Of a stretch of 64,000 bases of DNA, positions 42,607 through 50,676 are shown piece after piece. How positions within the stretch are numbered: position 1 is the stretch's first letter; every line of letters begins with the position of its first letter. The translations under genes were made by a program, and so were the position numbers. The notes beneath the pieces were generated by a model. That model searched no databases, was not told where the DNA came from, and saw only the letters and a program-made list of their open reading frames with translations. The DNA is from Nitrospirota bacterium. Lineage in GTDB: Bacteria > Nitrospirota > Nitrospiria > Nitrospirales > Nitrospiraceae. Where the stretch lies: the NCBI GenBank assembly GCA_030645475.1, contig JAUSMA010000060.1:124001-188000 (forward strand), written 5' to 3'.

Positions 42607-43302
42607 ATGCATGACACCATCATCGAAGCCCATGGGCTCAAACGGTATTACTATCGCGGCAGCGAGACGGTCAAGGCGCTGGACGGCGTGGACCTGTCGA
42701 TCCGGACCGGCGAGATCGTTTCGATCCTCGGTCCATCTGGCTCGGGCAAGACGACGCTCATCAACCTGCTCTCCTGCCTCGATGCGCCGACAGAAGGGAC
42801 GCTCATGGTGGCAGGCAAGTCGGTCGCCGGACTCTCCGAGGACGAGCTGGTCGAGGTCAGACGCGGCCTGCTGGGGTTCGTGTTCCAACAGTTCTCCTTG
42901 TTGCCGACGCTGACGGTTTCGGAGAACGTCGAGCTCCCGCTGATGTTTCTGGGGCGTCGAACCGATGCCGGGAGGATCGCGGAGGTGCTGAGGATGGTCG
43001 GCCTGAGCGATCGGGCCACCCATTTGCCGCGAGAGCTTTCAGGAGGGCAGATGCAACGGGTGGCGATCGCGCGAGCCTTGATCGTGAATCCAAAGATTCT
43101 GGTCGCGGACGAGCCCACCGGGAACCTCGACAAGGCGACGGGAGAGTCCATCATCACGTTGTTCAAACATCTGGCAGCCGACAAAGGGCTGGCGATCCTC
43201 ATCACGACGCACAACCCAGTGTTCGGCTATGAGACGGACCGTGCCATTACGCTGGAAGATGGCAGGATCGTCAAGGAAGAGGATCTGCGAAAGGGGAGAT
43301 GA
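42607..43302 (+). CDS. ABC transporter ATPase, LolD/MacB type
   Basis: 231 residues. Walker A GPSGSGKTT (about 41-49), Q-loop FVFQQFSLL, signature LSGGQMQRVAIARAL, Walker B ILVADEPTGNLD, H-switch ITTHNP. All catalytic motifs are present, so it is active. The size and motifs fit the MacB/LolD/FtsE family that pairs with FtsX-type permeases. The ATG at 42607 begins two bases after the permease stop. The longer frame upstream (from 42373) lies inside the permease and is not used. It is the last gene of the cluster. Confidence 0.94.
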   Translation: MHDTIIEAHGLKRYYYRGSETVKALDGVDLSIRTGEIVSILGPSGSGKTTLINLLSCLDAPTEGTLMVAGKSVAGLSEDELVEVRRGLLGFVFQQFSLLPTLTVSENVELPLMFLGRRTDAGRIAEVLRMVGLSDRATHLPRELSGGQMQRVAIARALIVNPKILVADEPTGNLDKATGESIITLFKHLAADKGLAILITTHNPVFGYETDRAITLEDGRIVKEEDLRKGR

Positions 43303-43450
43303 TGGCCCGGCCTCGCCGATTCGAATCCGGAGCACGCAAATAGCCGTTCCATTCTCACATCTCGCACCACCGCCGAAAAACCAAAGGGGACGAGAGTTTT
43401 TCTTTATCATCTGTTGCGTGGGCCAGTGAGTGGGGCCGTAACCGTTTCCT

Positions 43451-43520
43451 GAAATCCCCGCGAATTGATTCTACCAGGAAGCTGACTGCTCCATTCTTCT
43501 CCAACTTCACTTCGATCACC
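43451..43520. repeat. CGCGAGTTGAGCCTGCCGGA repeat, copy B
   Basis: GAAATCCCCGCGAATTGATTCTACCAGGAAGCTGACTGCTCCATT; shares its start and layout with copy A and is followed, as copy A is, by a GC-rich palindrome and a short GATAGC-type repeat. The 677-bp gap 43303-43979 holds only repeats. Confidence 0.6.
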
Positions 43521-43605
43521 GTCGGGATGCGCCGTTATGTCGTAGGAGACGAAGCTTGCCGAAGCGTTAAGCTGACGGGCTTGTAGTCTCTTCTACTTTT
43601 CCTCT

Positions 43606-43776
43606 AGGGTGGCCTGGTTCACTCCCTGACTGTGCGCGTCCAATGAGATCTGGTTCATCTGGTCTATGTTGTCTTTCTGGTTTGTCTGATTGGTTGGACT
43701 GGAAATTCATCCAGAAGAACCAGACAGACAAGCCCGTGCGCGTTGCGCGAGCAAGGGGAGCAATCAGGTCGCCCCT
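43606..43776. repeat. GC-rich palindromic repeat, copy f, with 88-bp insert
   Basis: Arms AGGGTGGCCTGGTTCACTCCC and GGGGAGCAATCAGGTCGCCCCT, reverse orientation. Between TGCGCGTCCAATGAG and CGTGCGCGTTGCGCGAGCA an insert of about 88 bases (43646-43733) replaces the usual 20-25 base centre. The insert itself carries an inverted pair, TTGTCTTTCTGGTT and AACCAGACAGACAA, with one mismatch. Confidence 0.7.
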
Positions 43777-43791
43777 CTCCTTCTTCACTCC

Positions 43792-43832
43792 GAGCCATAC
43801 GCTATCGGCCATCAGCTATCAGCCATATGCTC
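43792..43832. repeat. GATAGC/CATCAGC short repeat
   Basis: GAGCCATACGCTATCGGCCATC then AGCTATCAGCCATATGCTC. Imperfectly palindromic, and the reverse complement of the start of the element at 18428. A shortened version is at 37080-37107. Confidence 0.55.
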
Positions 43833-43979
43833 TTTTCTTCAGACGGGAGGTGCTGGAGCGAAGGGCTCTGCCACCATGATTAGGCCACGCGAGCGGGTTG
43901 TTTTTCCTGCCATGTTATGTGAAAAATCACTTCTCACTTTCGTAAGTCTGACTCTTCAAGAGCATGATGGGAGGAGAGC

Positions 43980-44546
43980 ATGGATCACAGTTTGATCGCA
44001 CATCTTGGGCCGCTTGCGGCGTTGGCTGGAGTGTGGGAGGGACAGAAGGGGGAGGATGTGGCGCCTTCGGACGATCGCGGGACTGAGCGCAATCAGTTTC
44101 GTGAGCGGATGACCTTCGAGCCCATGGGCCCGGTCCGCAATCACGAACAAACCCTCTATGGGTTGCGCTATGCCACGACTGTGTGGCGTCTCGGGGAGAC
44201 GGACCCCTTTCACGAGGAACTGGGCTACTGGCTGTGGGATGCCCAGGCCAAGCAAGTGCTCCGCTGTTTCATTGTGCCCCGCGGGGTCACGGTGATTGCC
44301 GGCGGGACGGTCGAACCGTCGGCCACGTCCTTCTCCCTTGCGGCGGATGTGTCGTCGCACACCTACGGCATTTGCTCAAATCAATTTCTAGACAAAGCAT
44401 TCAAGACGGTGCGGTATGAATTGACTATCACGGTGCTGGATGCCGACCAGTTTCGTTATGAGGAGGATACACAACTCCAGATTCCCGGCCAAGCAGAGCT
44501 ATTCCATCACACGGATAAGAATACCCTCTCGCGCGTCAAGTCGTGA
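43980..44546 (+). CDS. Nitrobindin/THAP4-type heme-binding beta-barrel protein
   Basis: 188 residues. The N-terminal LGPLAALAGVWEGQKG and the following FHEELGYWLWDA, FIVPRGVTVIAGGTVE match the small ten-stranded nitrobindin/THAP4-type barrel (P-L-x-x-L-x-G-x-W-x-G ... H-E-x-G-Y-W). Those proteins bind ferric haem and can detoxify peroxynitrite. The axial His of nitrobindin cannot be located with certainty here; HHT near residue 176 is one candidate. Cytoplasmic; no signal peptide. The ATG at 43980 has GGGAGGAGAGC upstream. It stands alone among repeats. Confidence 0.65.
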   Translation: MDHSLIAHLGPLAALAGVWEGQKGEDVAPSDDRGTERNQFRERMTFEPMGPVRNHEQTLYGLRYATTVWRLGETDPFHEELGYWLWDAQAKQVLRCFIVPRGVTVIAGGTVEPSATSFSLAADVSSHTYGICSNQFLDKAFKTVRYELTITVLDADQFRYEEDTQLQIPGQAELFHHTDKNTLSRVKS

Positions 44547-44589
44547 GCCGATCGCAGAAAAACGGAGCGGGCGGGAGTCTTTGTTTTAC

Positions 44590-44612
44590 GTGCGCCCCTG
44601 CCACAGGGGCAC
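44590..44612. repeat. Hairpin GCCCCTG/CAGGGGC
   Basis: GTGC-GCCCCTG-CCA-CAGGGGC-ACAC, a 7-bp perfect stem with partly paired ends, just before copy C of the CGCGAGTTGAGCC family and 44 bases after the nitrobindin-like stop. Confidence 0.5.
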
Positions 44613-44622
44613 ACTACTTCAC

Positions 44623-44695
44623 GGAATTCCCGTGAGTTGAGCCTGCCGGAGGTTGACCGTTCTATTCTGCTCCTACCCTACATCGATTACTTCCC
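44623..44695. repeat. CGCGAGTTGAGCCTGCCGGA repeat, copy C
   Basis: GGAATTCCCGTGAGTTGAGCCTGCCGGAGGTTGACCGTTCTATT. The 524-bp gap between the nitrobindin-like gene and the small Cys protein contains this, the preceding hairpin, and a weak GATAGC-type stretch at 44772-44804; no gene is supported. Confidence 0.65.
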
Positions 44696-45070
44696 AGGAT
44701 GCGGAGCAAGCCCACAACAGAAGAAGGCCGTCGCTCGTATCGCGCGAAGCGCACCGCATTTCCGGATAGGAGCTGGTGGCTGAACGCTGAGTGCTGATAG
44801 CTATAGTCGTGAGCGACGGACGAAATTCGAAGAACCGCTCCGCGAGGCACTGAAGTGAAGGGTCCTGCTACCCCTCATATTTTCCGTGAGTGCGTCTGAT
44901 TCTCCTCTGTGCCTGTACTCATTGCCCTTCGAAGATACAACTCGCATTGGTTCGCAGCCCCAGGGTTACTCCATTACATCATTGTTTGTGCATCCACGTA
45001 TTGGCATCGGCCTTGCTCATAGTCCGTATGTGGGTGAGTCCATACATATTGGCATTGAGGCAGTGATGCG

Positions 45071-45325
45071 ATGAACATTCTTTGTGCATGGTGCGAAGAA
45101 GAAGGGAAGCAGGCACTGATCGGTGTGACCGAATCCGATCCCTCTACGATGGCCACACATGGCATTTGTCGTCAGCATGAAGTGGCACTCTTGACGCAGA
45201 TTGCCACTCTCGCTCGCAAAATGAAACGGAAGGATCGTGCGCCTGTCTTGTATGGAGGGGCGCGTGGGGGAGGAGCCGTTCCCACAGCAGTCCATTCCCG
45301 CAAGTTGAACCTACCGGAACGCTGA
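45071..45325 (+). CDS. Small zinc-ribbon-like protein
   Basis: 84 residues. The N-terminus NILCAWCEEEGK and the later GICRQHE provide a C-x-x-C ... C-x-x-H set that could bind zinc. Residues about 45-55 are helical and basic. The last 20 residues (from about 65) are encoded by repeat DNA (copy D), so the stop codon sits inside the repeat and the tail is probably not conserved. I recall similar small proteins in Nitrospira-type genomes, without known function. The ribosome site is weak (GAGGCAG). Confidence 0.6.
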   Translation: MNILCAWCEEEGKQALIGVTESDPSTMATHGICRQHEVALLTQIATLARKMKRKDRAPVLYGGARGGGAVPTAVHSRKLNLPER

Positions 45326-45360
45326 CCGCTATCTTCTTGTTCCTTCACGCACCGATTGTC
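45293..45360. repeat. CGCGAGTTGAGCCTGCCGGA repeat, copy D
   Basis: CATTCCCGCAAGTTGAACCTACCGGAACGCTGACCGCTATCTTC; overlaps the 3' end of the zinc-ribbon-like gene. Confidence 0.65.
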
Positions 45361-45375
45361 ACCAGGCTGCGTCGA

Positions 45376-45783
45376 TCACGGAGTATCTTGAGACTCAGGT
45401 TCTTGTTGCAGCGGGCCCTCCTGTAACTGCTGCTGCACGGCTTCTAGTAATTCCGCCAGCTCGAGGGGTTTCTTCATCGTGCGATGCGCACCCAGGAGTT
45501 TGGCCACTTCGAGGAGGTTGGGCTCCCCCGCGCCGCCAGTCAGAGCGATAATCTTGGCGTGCGGCGATTCACGCCGCAACGTCATCGTGACTTCCAAGCC
45601 GTCACTGTCCGGCATGAGCAGGTCCGTGATCACGAGCGCGACGGGAGTTTCTCTGAACCGCCGGAGTCCTTCTCGCCCATTGGCCGCATCGATAACGAAG
45701 TACCCGGCTTCTTCCAGTACCCGGCGAAGGAGGGCACGGATCTGGTCGTTGTCGTCAATGAGGAGGATGGAGCGAGGATGCAC
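45376..45783 (-). CDS. Stand-alone receiver-domain response regulator
   Basis: 135 residues, a single CheY-type receiver. Acidic pocket in LLIDDND (10-13), phospho-acceptor Asp54 in VITDLLMPD, Thr in ALTGG, Lys in MKKP near 104. There is no output domain; the C-terminus is a short Gln/Glu-rich tail. It probably acts as a phospho-relay or by binding a partner. Its kinase is not in the window. A GTG start is supported by GGAAGG seven bases upstream. It stands alone. Confidence 0.9.
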   Translation of the reverse strand: MHPRSILLIDDNDQIRALLRRVLEEAGYFVIDAANGREGLRRFRETPVALVITDLLMPDSDGLEVTMTLRRESPHAKIIALTGGAGEPNLLEVAKLLGAHRTMKKPLELAELLEAVQQQLQEGPLQQEPESQDTP

Positions 45784-46141
45784 GATGATGCCTTCCCGTC
45801 CGTAGCCAGAACCACGTCATGACCGTTCCGAGGGGATACGATATTGATGCGATCACGAAAGCGTTGCACATCGTCGATCATGCGAATCTGTGCTACGAGC
45901 TTCCCTCTGACTACAGCGCAGCCTATCACGGGGAGACCTTGGGGAAACCTGAGCATTCAGCCGGAGCCATACTAGGCTATGTGAGGCATTACGTAGGACT
46001 TGCACTGTCAGTTGAGTCTTTCGCTGGAAGGTGACTAGAAGGCAAGGGGGGAAGATGTCTGAACCATACCGGACCCTACGCGAAGTGCGTTGAAGCTAGG
46101 CAGTCGGATGGCGCACAGAGTGTGGCGCGTCGCCGCGTGAA
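45784..46141. other. 358-bp gap, no gene supported
   Basis: An open frame of 71 codons at 45819-46034 has no ribosome site and no family-like content. Nothing else is evident. Confidence 0.5.
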
Positions 46142-47017
46142 TTAGAATTGTTCGAGCAACTGTTGCTTCTTCGCTCGGTATTCTTCTTCCGTGATGAGCC
46201 CTTGCGTATACAGCCGTTTCAGCGTCTGGAGTCGTTCCTCGATGGGCGTGGGTGGAGAAACGGTCCCCGGAGTGGGCGCTGGCGATTGATTCACGGTTGA
46301 GATTTCCTGGGCGCCTGTCTTCGTGACAGGCTGGCCCGAGGGGAGTGCGTGATAGACAATTGCGAGATGAAGGGGGCTCGAGGTGAACAGGCTCAGTGCG
46401 GACTTGGGTGCTCGGACGATCGTCTGTTGGGTGCCTGCGATGAGACTGTACGAAGAGTCACTGTCAGGGTGAAGCGGCTGCTCCCACAGTAATTGGTGCA
46501 TGTTGGACATGGTGACGCTCACCCGATAGTTGGCCAAGACGAAATGCAGGTCAGGGCCATCCAGATACCATCCGCCAGTGGTTAGTTTGCTGAGCCCTCG
46601 TGACCTCTCTGGATTGAGCCCAAACACGACCCATTCGTTGGGTTGAGCTTGGGCAAACGCTTTGCTCAAGGTCACGCTGAGGTAGTCGATCTCCTCTTCG
46701 GTGAAGACCGACAGGATTGGCTCTTGTGGGTCGGATGCAAAGAGCCGTTCGGCCTGATGCTGGATGTGGAGTTCCTTGAGGATGGATGTCCAGTCTGCAG
46801 GGGGCAACAGGAAGGGATGGGTGAACGTGCGGGAGCTCACCGGGCGATCGGCGGAGGTGACGGCTTGTAATCGGACGAAGCGGTCCGCCTCCTCACATTG
46901 TCCACATGCAATCCTGGTTGCCGACGCCGCGATGGCGTCGGCTCCGCCTGTCAGTAACAATGTCGCTACGATCAGACATACACCGACAGAGACTTGCTTA
47001 TTCTGTGACGACTGCAT
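46142..47017 (-). CDS. Exported protein with C-terminal SHOCT domain
   Basis: 291 residues. Signal peptide (SVGVCLIVATLLLTGGADAIAA). The main part (about 40-235) is of unknown fold (VVFGLNPERSRGLSKLTTGGW). A Pro-rich linker leads to a C-terminal SHOCT domain of about 30 residues (RLQTLKRLYTQGLITEEEYRAKKQQLL), a short helical hairpin common at protein ends and thought to aid oligomerisation. The ATG at 47017 is chosen for its AAGGA site. Periplasmic. No operon partner. Confidence 0.82.
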   Translation of the reverse strand: MQSSQNKQVSVGVCLIVATLLLTGGADAIAASATRIACGQCEEADRFVRLQAVTSADRPVSSRTFTHPFLLPPADWTSILKELHIQHQAERLFASDPQEPILSVFTEEEIDYLSVTLSKAFAQAQPNEWVVFGLNPERSRGLSKLTTGGWYLDGPDLHFVLANYRVSVTMSNMHQLLWEQPLHPDSDSSYSLIAGTQQTIVRAPKSALSLFTSSPLHLAIVYHALPSGQPVTKTGAQEISTVNQSPAPTPGTVSPPTPIEERLQTLKRLYTQGLITEEEYRAKKQQLLEQF

Positions 47018-47425
47018 CAAGGTCCTTTCCCTTCAGTCGAACTCTTGGCGTCGTTTTGTTACTCGCGCCAGCTCGTGGGGCTCTCCTGCCTGAATGCGCG
47101 AAGTCTAACGCAATGAGCCTGATCTGACCAAGAAAATCTTAGCCAAGGAATTGGATTCATGCTGTTCCTGCCGCACATCGGATCTTCTTCGCAAAGAGGA
47201 TGTAGCCCTGAACGTCATGAGTGAGAGGAGCGGGGACGGCCCGTCGGTCTCACCGACTCGGCCACGTGCAATATTGTCACAGCTGACATCGCGCGTGTAT
47301 CGTGATTGTGCCAGGAGGGAGAGCGGACATGAACAGTGACCGGTCCGAAACACTGCTTTCTTGATGGATCAGGGTGGTTGAGCGTATTCGGCTGGAACGT
47401 GATCGCAGGAATCGATAGGGTCGGG
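47018..47425. other. 408-bp gap, no gene supported
   Basis: Open frames here are short, overlap in both directions and lack ribosome sites. No repeat of the families described above is seen. Confidence 0.5.
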
Positions 47426-48232
47426 CTACGGAGCCACAGAGTTTGTACGGCTCTCCAATTGTTGCCGGATAACGGCAATCATCTTTTCGTGGCTGAACGG
47501 TTTGAGGAGAAATGGCACATCGCTCAGGTCGATGCCATTGTTGGCGAGTGATGCCTTGGAATTGGTCGACATCATGATCGTACGGAGTTCCTTGCGCGTG
47601 GCCGTGAGACCCATCGCCAGGGTGTGGCCGTGCACCCTGGCGCAAGCGATTTTCTCCGCCCTTACCTGAAAAGCTGGCGGCTGCAACATTACATCGACCA
47701 ATGCAATGTGAATATCCCCCACATGGGTCGTACAGATCGCCATGGCCTCCGTACTCCCCGAGGCCTCTATCACCTTGAATCCGTCTCGTGCCAGCATTAT
47801 GGCGCAGAGGTGGCGCATGGCTGGATCATCGTCAACGACCAGGATTGTGTATGGAACCGCCTGAGGATTGAGAGGCGCCTGTGGTATCGACGTGGTCTCG
47901 TCTTCGAGGGTGTCCAGGGTCAAATCATTGAGGCGAAGTTGGTCGTTGTGCGGCAACTGAATGAATTCGACGCCGAACGAGGTGCCGTTGGTCCAGCGCA
48001 CTCGCGCCAGGGTCACATTCACCGGTTGAGCTGAATCGAGCAGGTAGATGCGAAGGGTCAGATAGTTGCCAGGGGCGAGGACCTGAGTACTCTCCACGCT
48101 ACATCCCGTGACATTCAAGTCAGTGGAGTGGCCTTCGCCGTTGACCTCATGGCCGGAGGCTCCTCCTTCGAATTCGACACGGACACGGATAAGCACGCGG
48201 GCCTTCCGAGATTGTATTTTTGGGGAGTCCAT
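47426..48232 (-). CDS. PilZ-receiver fusion protein
   Basis: 268 residues. The N-terminal PilZ-like domain (about 5-105) has the RKARVLIRV start of the c-di-GMP-binding motif and DLNVTGCSVES, where the usual Ser of D-x-S-x-x-G is Asn. A linker leads to a receiver domain (about 128-262) with VVDDD (132-136), phospho-acceptor Asp180 in ALVDVML, and Lys244 in LKPF. It joins c-di-GMP and phosphorylation inputs with no separate output, so it acts by protein contact. c-di-GMP binding is likely but the altered Ser could weaken it. Stands alone. Confidence 0.88.
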   Translation of the reverse strand: MDSPKIQSRKARVLIRVRVEFEGGASGHEVNGEGHSTDLNVTGCSVESTQVLAPGNYLTLRIYLLDSAQPVNVTLARVRWTNGTSFGVEFIQLPHNDQLRLNDLTLDTLEDETTSIPQAPLNPQAVPYTILVVDDDPAMRHLCAIMLARDGFKVIEASGSTEAMAICTTHVGDIHIALVDVMLQPPAFQVRAEKIACARVHGHTLAMGLTATRKELRTIMMSTNSKASLANNGIDLSDVPFLLKPFSHEKMIAVIRQQLESRTNSVAP

Positions 48233-48513
48233 CGTCTGGGATTCAAGATCCTTTTTGGTCGGGACACATCGAGTGTGTGACGTCTAGCAATAATGGGTAC
48301 GTACAGTTACGTCATGCCACGTTCTCTAATCGGTGCGGTCAGTTAAACGCTAAAGGCTCCAAGCACGTATAGTACGTATCGCACTGGGCACCGTCGGCCT
48401 CAGTCTATATGTTCGCCGTATTATGGGGCTGAGGAGGGGTAAATCCAAGGGAAACGTAAGATATTGCAGTCGCAGCCATGCACTCGAGGGCCAGAGGCAG
48501 TGGAATGATAGTC

Positions 48514-48546
48514 GAGGGGGCAGGGGGCATGCGCCCCTGCCCCCTC
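48514..48546. terminator. Strong hairpin 3' of DUF1566 gene
   Basis: A perfect 13-bp GC-rich stem, 48514-48526 (GAGGGGGCAGGGG) with 48534-48546, loop GCATGCG. It lies about 25 bases past the stop of the minus-strand gene at 48571. No T run follows on the minus strand, so it may stabilise the mRNA 3' end rather than terminate by itself. The rest of the gap back to 48233 shows no gene. Confidence 0.5.
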
Positions 48547-48570
48547 AGAGATAGATCCAATGACAATTTT

Positions 48571-49209
48571 TCAGTATGCAGATTCTTGTATCGAACCGCG
48601 GACACACCAGAGGTAGTTCCCCGTGGATTTACTGCTGAGACCTACGAAGCCATCCTGGAAGTTTATGGCAAACTTGGTAGTAGAGCTCTCCGCATTTGAC
48701 GTCGCCGACCAGTAGGGAGCCAGATGGACGCCTGTAAATACGCCTGGGACGAAGGGTGGCGGCAACGACGGGTCGATCAAGCTTGCCAACTCCACCACCG
48801 AGGGGAGCCGCCACCCTCTTGTACCTCCGACGTTCTTGTCGACACATTGGAGGCGGGCATCGCTCCAGGTGGGCCCTGGCGTGAGCATGGCCGGTGATTG
48901 CTCCCAGACCAGTCCGGTATTATTGTCCCTTACCGCTGCACCTCCAAAGTCTGTCAAGACGGTAAAACGCGACGCTGATGGATTGTGAGTGTCCCACCGC
49001 ATCGTATGATTGCCAGCTCCACCTCCGCCACTATTATTGAGCTTTGCCAGGATCTCGTTAAGCTTGGCCAGTATTTGTTTGAAGGGATTCTGATAGCTGT
49101 GTGCGTCTGCAGGCGTGACGCCCTCGCCGTAATTCGACAGGACAAGGCCTCCGATGAGAATCACCGCTCCAAACCCACTCAACCATCTACTTCCTCTAGG
49201 TTGCATCAT
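48571..49209 (-). CDS. Exported DUF1566 (Lcl-type) protein
   Basis: 212 residues. Signal peptide or N-terminal anchor (SGFGAVILIGGLVLSNYGEG), a short coiled-coil (ILAKLNEILAKLNNS), then a DUF1566 domain: NTGLVWEQSP, TRGWRLPSVVELASLID, PYWSATS, YLWCVRG. Such domains occur in extracellular proteins, including collagen- or lectin-like ones; the function is structural or adhesive. The ATG at 49209 follows a GGAGGAGG ribosome site. The HEAT-like gene lies next, on the same strand and 128 bases upstream. Confidence 0.88.
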   Translation of the reverse strand: MMQPRGSRWLSGFGAVILIGGLVLSNYGEGVTPADAHSYQNPFKQILAKLNEILAKLNNSGGGGAGNHTMRWDTHNPSASRFTVLTDFGGAAVRDNNTGLVWEQSPAMLTPGPTWSDARLQCVDKNVGGTRGWRLPSVVELASLIDPSLPPPFVPGVFTGVHLAPYWSATSNAESSTTKFAINFQDGFVGLSSKSTGNYLWCVRGSIQESAY

Positions 49210-49337
49210 GTTGTTCCTCCTCCTTGGTGATATTGCGGTTGCACCGACTGACCGACTCTGGCCCACGCACCTCTCGTGAAGCGTTTGATCTCTTCCCACT
49301 TCTCTATGCATCTATTCCCGTACCACTCTATCCCGCC

Positions 49338-49874
49338 TTACTTCTCCACCTCGGGCTCTCCCTGCTGCTCGGCCTCCCAGTTCTGTTCGATGATCGCCAT
49401 CGCTTTCGTCCGTACGCCGTCGTCTTCGTCGTCCAGCGCGACAATCAACGGTTCCAGAGGTGCCTGGGATCCCTGCTGTGCCAACTTATCCAGAGCAAGG
49501 AGTCGCACGGAGGCGTCCGGATCTTCCAGTGCCTGCGCGATCCAGACAGGCATGATCAGCTGTTCAGGCTGTGGCGGCTCTTCTTGCGCTGTCGGTGCTG
49601 GCGCGAGGGTCAACGTGGGAGGCGCGTGGAGAGCCACGGAGATCGGCAATGGAGCTGGTCGCACGATCGGTTGCGGCTGTGACCACATGCTCACGCTGGC
49701 GCGGGGCGCTTGATTCGTGGTGTGCTCAGATGCAGCCGGCCCGCAACCCCATAGCCCGGCGATGAGCACCGGGCTCAGGAGCCATGCCAGATGTGGAAGC
49801 GGCACGAGTGAACATGGTGGCGATAGATGCCTGCCCGTGGTTATTCCTCGCCCCACGATAATTGCTCCCTTCAT
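49338..49874 (-). CDS. HEAT-repeat-like lipoprotein
   Basis: 178 residues. The signal peptide ends in a lipobox (VLIAGLWGC), so it is lipid-anchored. After a Pro/Ala-rich stretch (about 60-105), residues about 110-170 form two HEAT-type repeats (DPDASVRLLALDKLAQQG; DDGVRTKAMAIIEQNW). HEAT repeats mediate protein contacts. The ATG at 49874 follows GAGGGGAACG. Probably outer-membrane or periplasmic side. It is not obviously tied to the DUF1566 gene downstream. Confidence 0.75.
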   Translation of the reverse strand: MKGAIIVGRGITTGRHLSPPCSLVPLPHLAWLLSPVLIAGLWGCGPAASEHTTNQAPRASVSMWSQPQPIVRPAPLPISVALHAPPTLTLAPAPTAQEEPPQPEQLIMPVWIAQALEDPDASVRLLALDKLAQQGSQAPLEPLIVALDDEDDGVRTKAMAIIEQNWEAEQQGEPEVEK

Positions 49875-50276
49875 CGTTCCCCTCCACACTGTTCGGACGT
49901 TCTCGTTACGAACCTCCTGATGTCGCAATCGCCGTGCCATCGTGCGAGGATTCGTTCTCTTTAATACTCACGATAATCCAGGGGCTTGACGTTTTGGTGC
50001 CATAAATTGTCTGGCGATTGTCCCTGTCTGACCGGTCCTGTGCCGGAAATTGGAGGTGACGCTGCCAAAGAGGTACGCTCCTATGCTGGTGAAGCAGGAG
50101 GCTAGGATGCGTACAATCTCCTAAATTAATAAACTGATGCTAGTTGAGTGAACTGTCTAGAGTCATTATTTGCGTCACGCGGGGCAGGTTCCGTAAATAT
50201 CATCAAGAAATCTGTGAGTGGTGGATCGGACGAGAAGTTAGGCAGACACATGCTCCCTCCAGGATGTATCGCTCCA

Positions 50277-50599
50277 TGAACATGATGCAGAATCAAGTCC
50301 GCCAGCAGAAGACAATCGTCGCTCGTCTCTTACAAGTGAGGAAAACAGTGCCTACGAACGACGAGGGCGGCTTGTCGCATATGCCGTTTTGGGAGGTGTT
50401 GGAGCGAAGAGACTTGCTCTTGTGCGCAGCTTCGTTCGCTGCCACATTTCAACGAGTGACCTGGGGTGAACGCACAGGGGTATATTGTCTGTATTGTCGG
50501 GATTCTAAATGCGCTGCGAATGAGTGTCAGGTGATGATGCGCGACCTGCGGAGTGATGGTGAAGAGAAAGGGGTCTGGCGTTATTGTCTTACGTGGTAG
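50277..50599 (+). CDS. Doubtful small Cys-containing open frame
   Basis: 107 codons from an ATG (a TTG at 50144 would lengthen it). The C-terminal half has a Cys cluster, CLYCRDSKCAANEC. There is no ribosome site and no known domain; the stretch near 50380 also resembles sequence near 43830, so part may be repeat-derived. The 802-bp gap 49875-50676 holds no better candidate. Confidence 0.2.
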
Positions 50600-50676
50600 A
50601 CCTCGTGTCTGGGCGTGAAGACATCTGGTTATTTAATCCGTCGATTCTGTACAATAGTTTGAGCCTGAGGGAAATC

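Noticed and set aside
41184-42641. 485-codon open frame on the minus strand
   Set aside because: Lies fully opposite the FtsX permease and OB-like gene. Its product is Asp/His/Arg-rich with no domain, as expected of the complement of a GC-rich gene.
43310-43350. Possible tRNA 3' half (ATTCGAATCCGG)
   Set aside because: Only a T-arm-like stretch; no acceptor, D or anticodon arms could be built around it.
34860-46000. Integrated phage or classical genomic island
   Set aside because: Accessory content and repeats are present, but no integrase, transposase, tRNA end or att-like direct repeat was found in the window.
45819-46034. 71-codon open frame
   Set aside because: No ribosome site or family resemblance.
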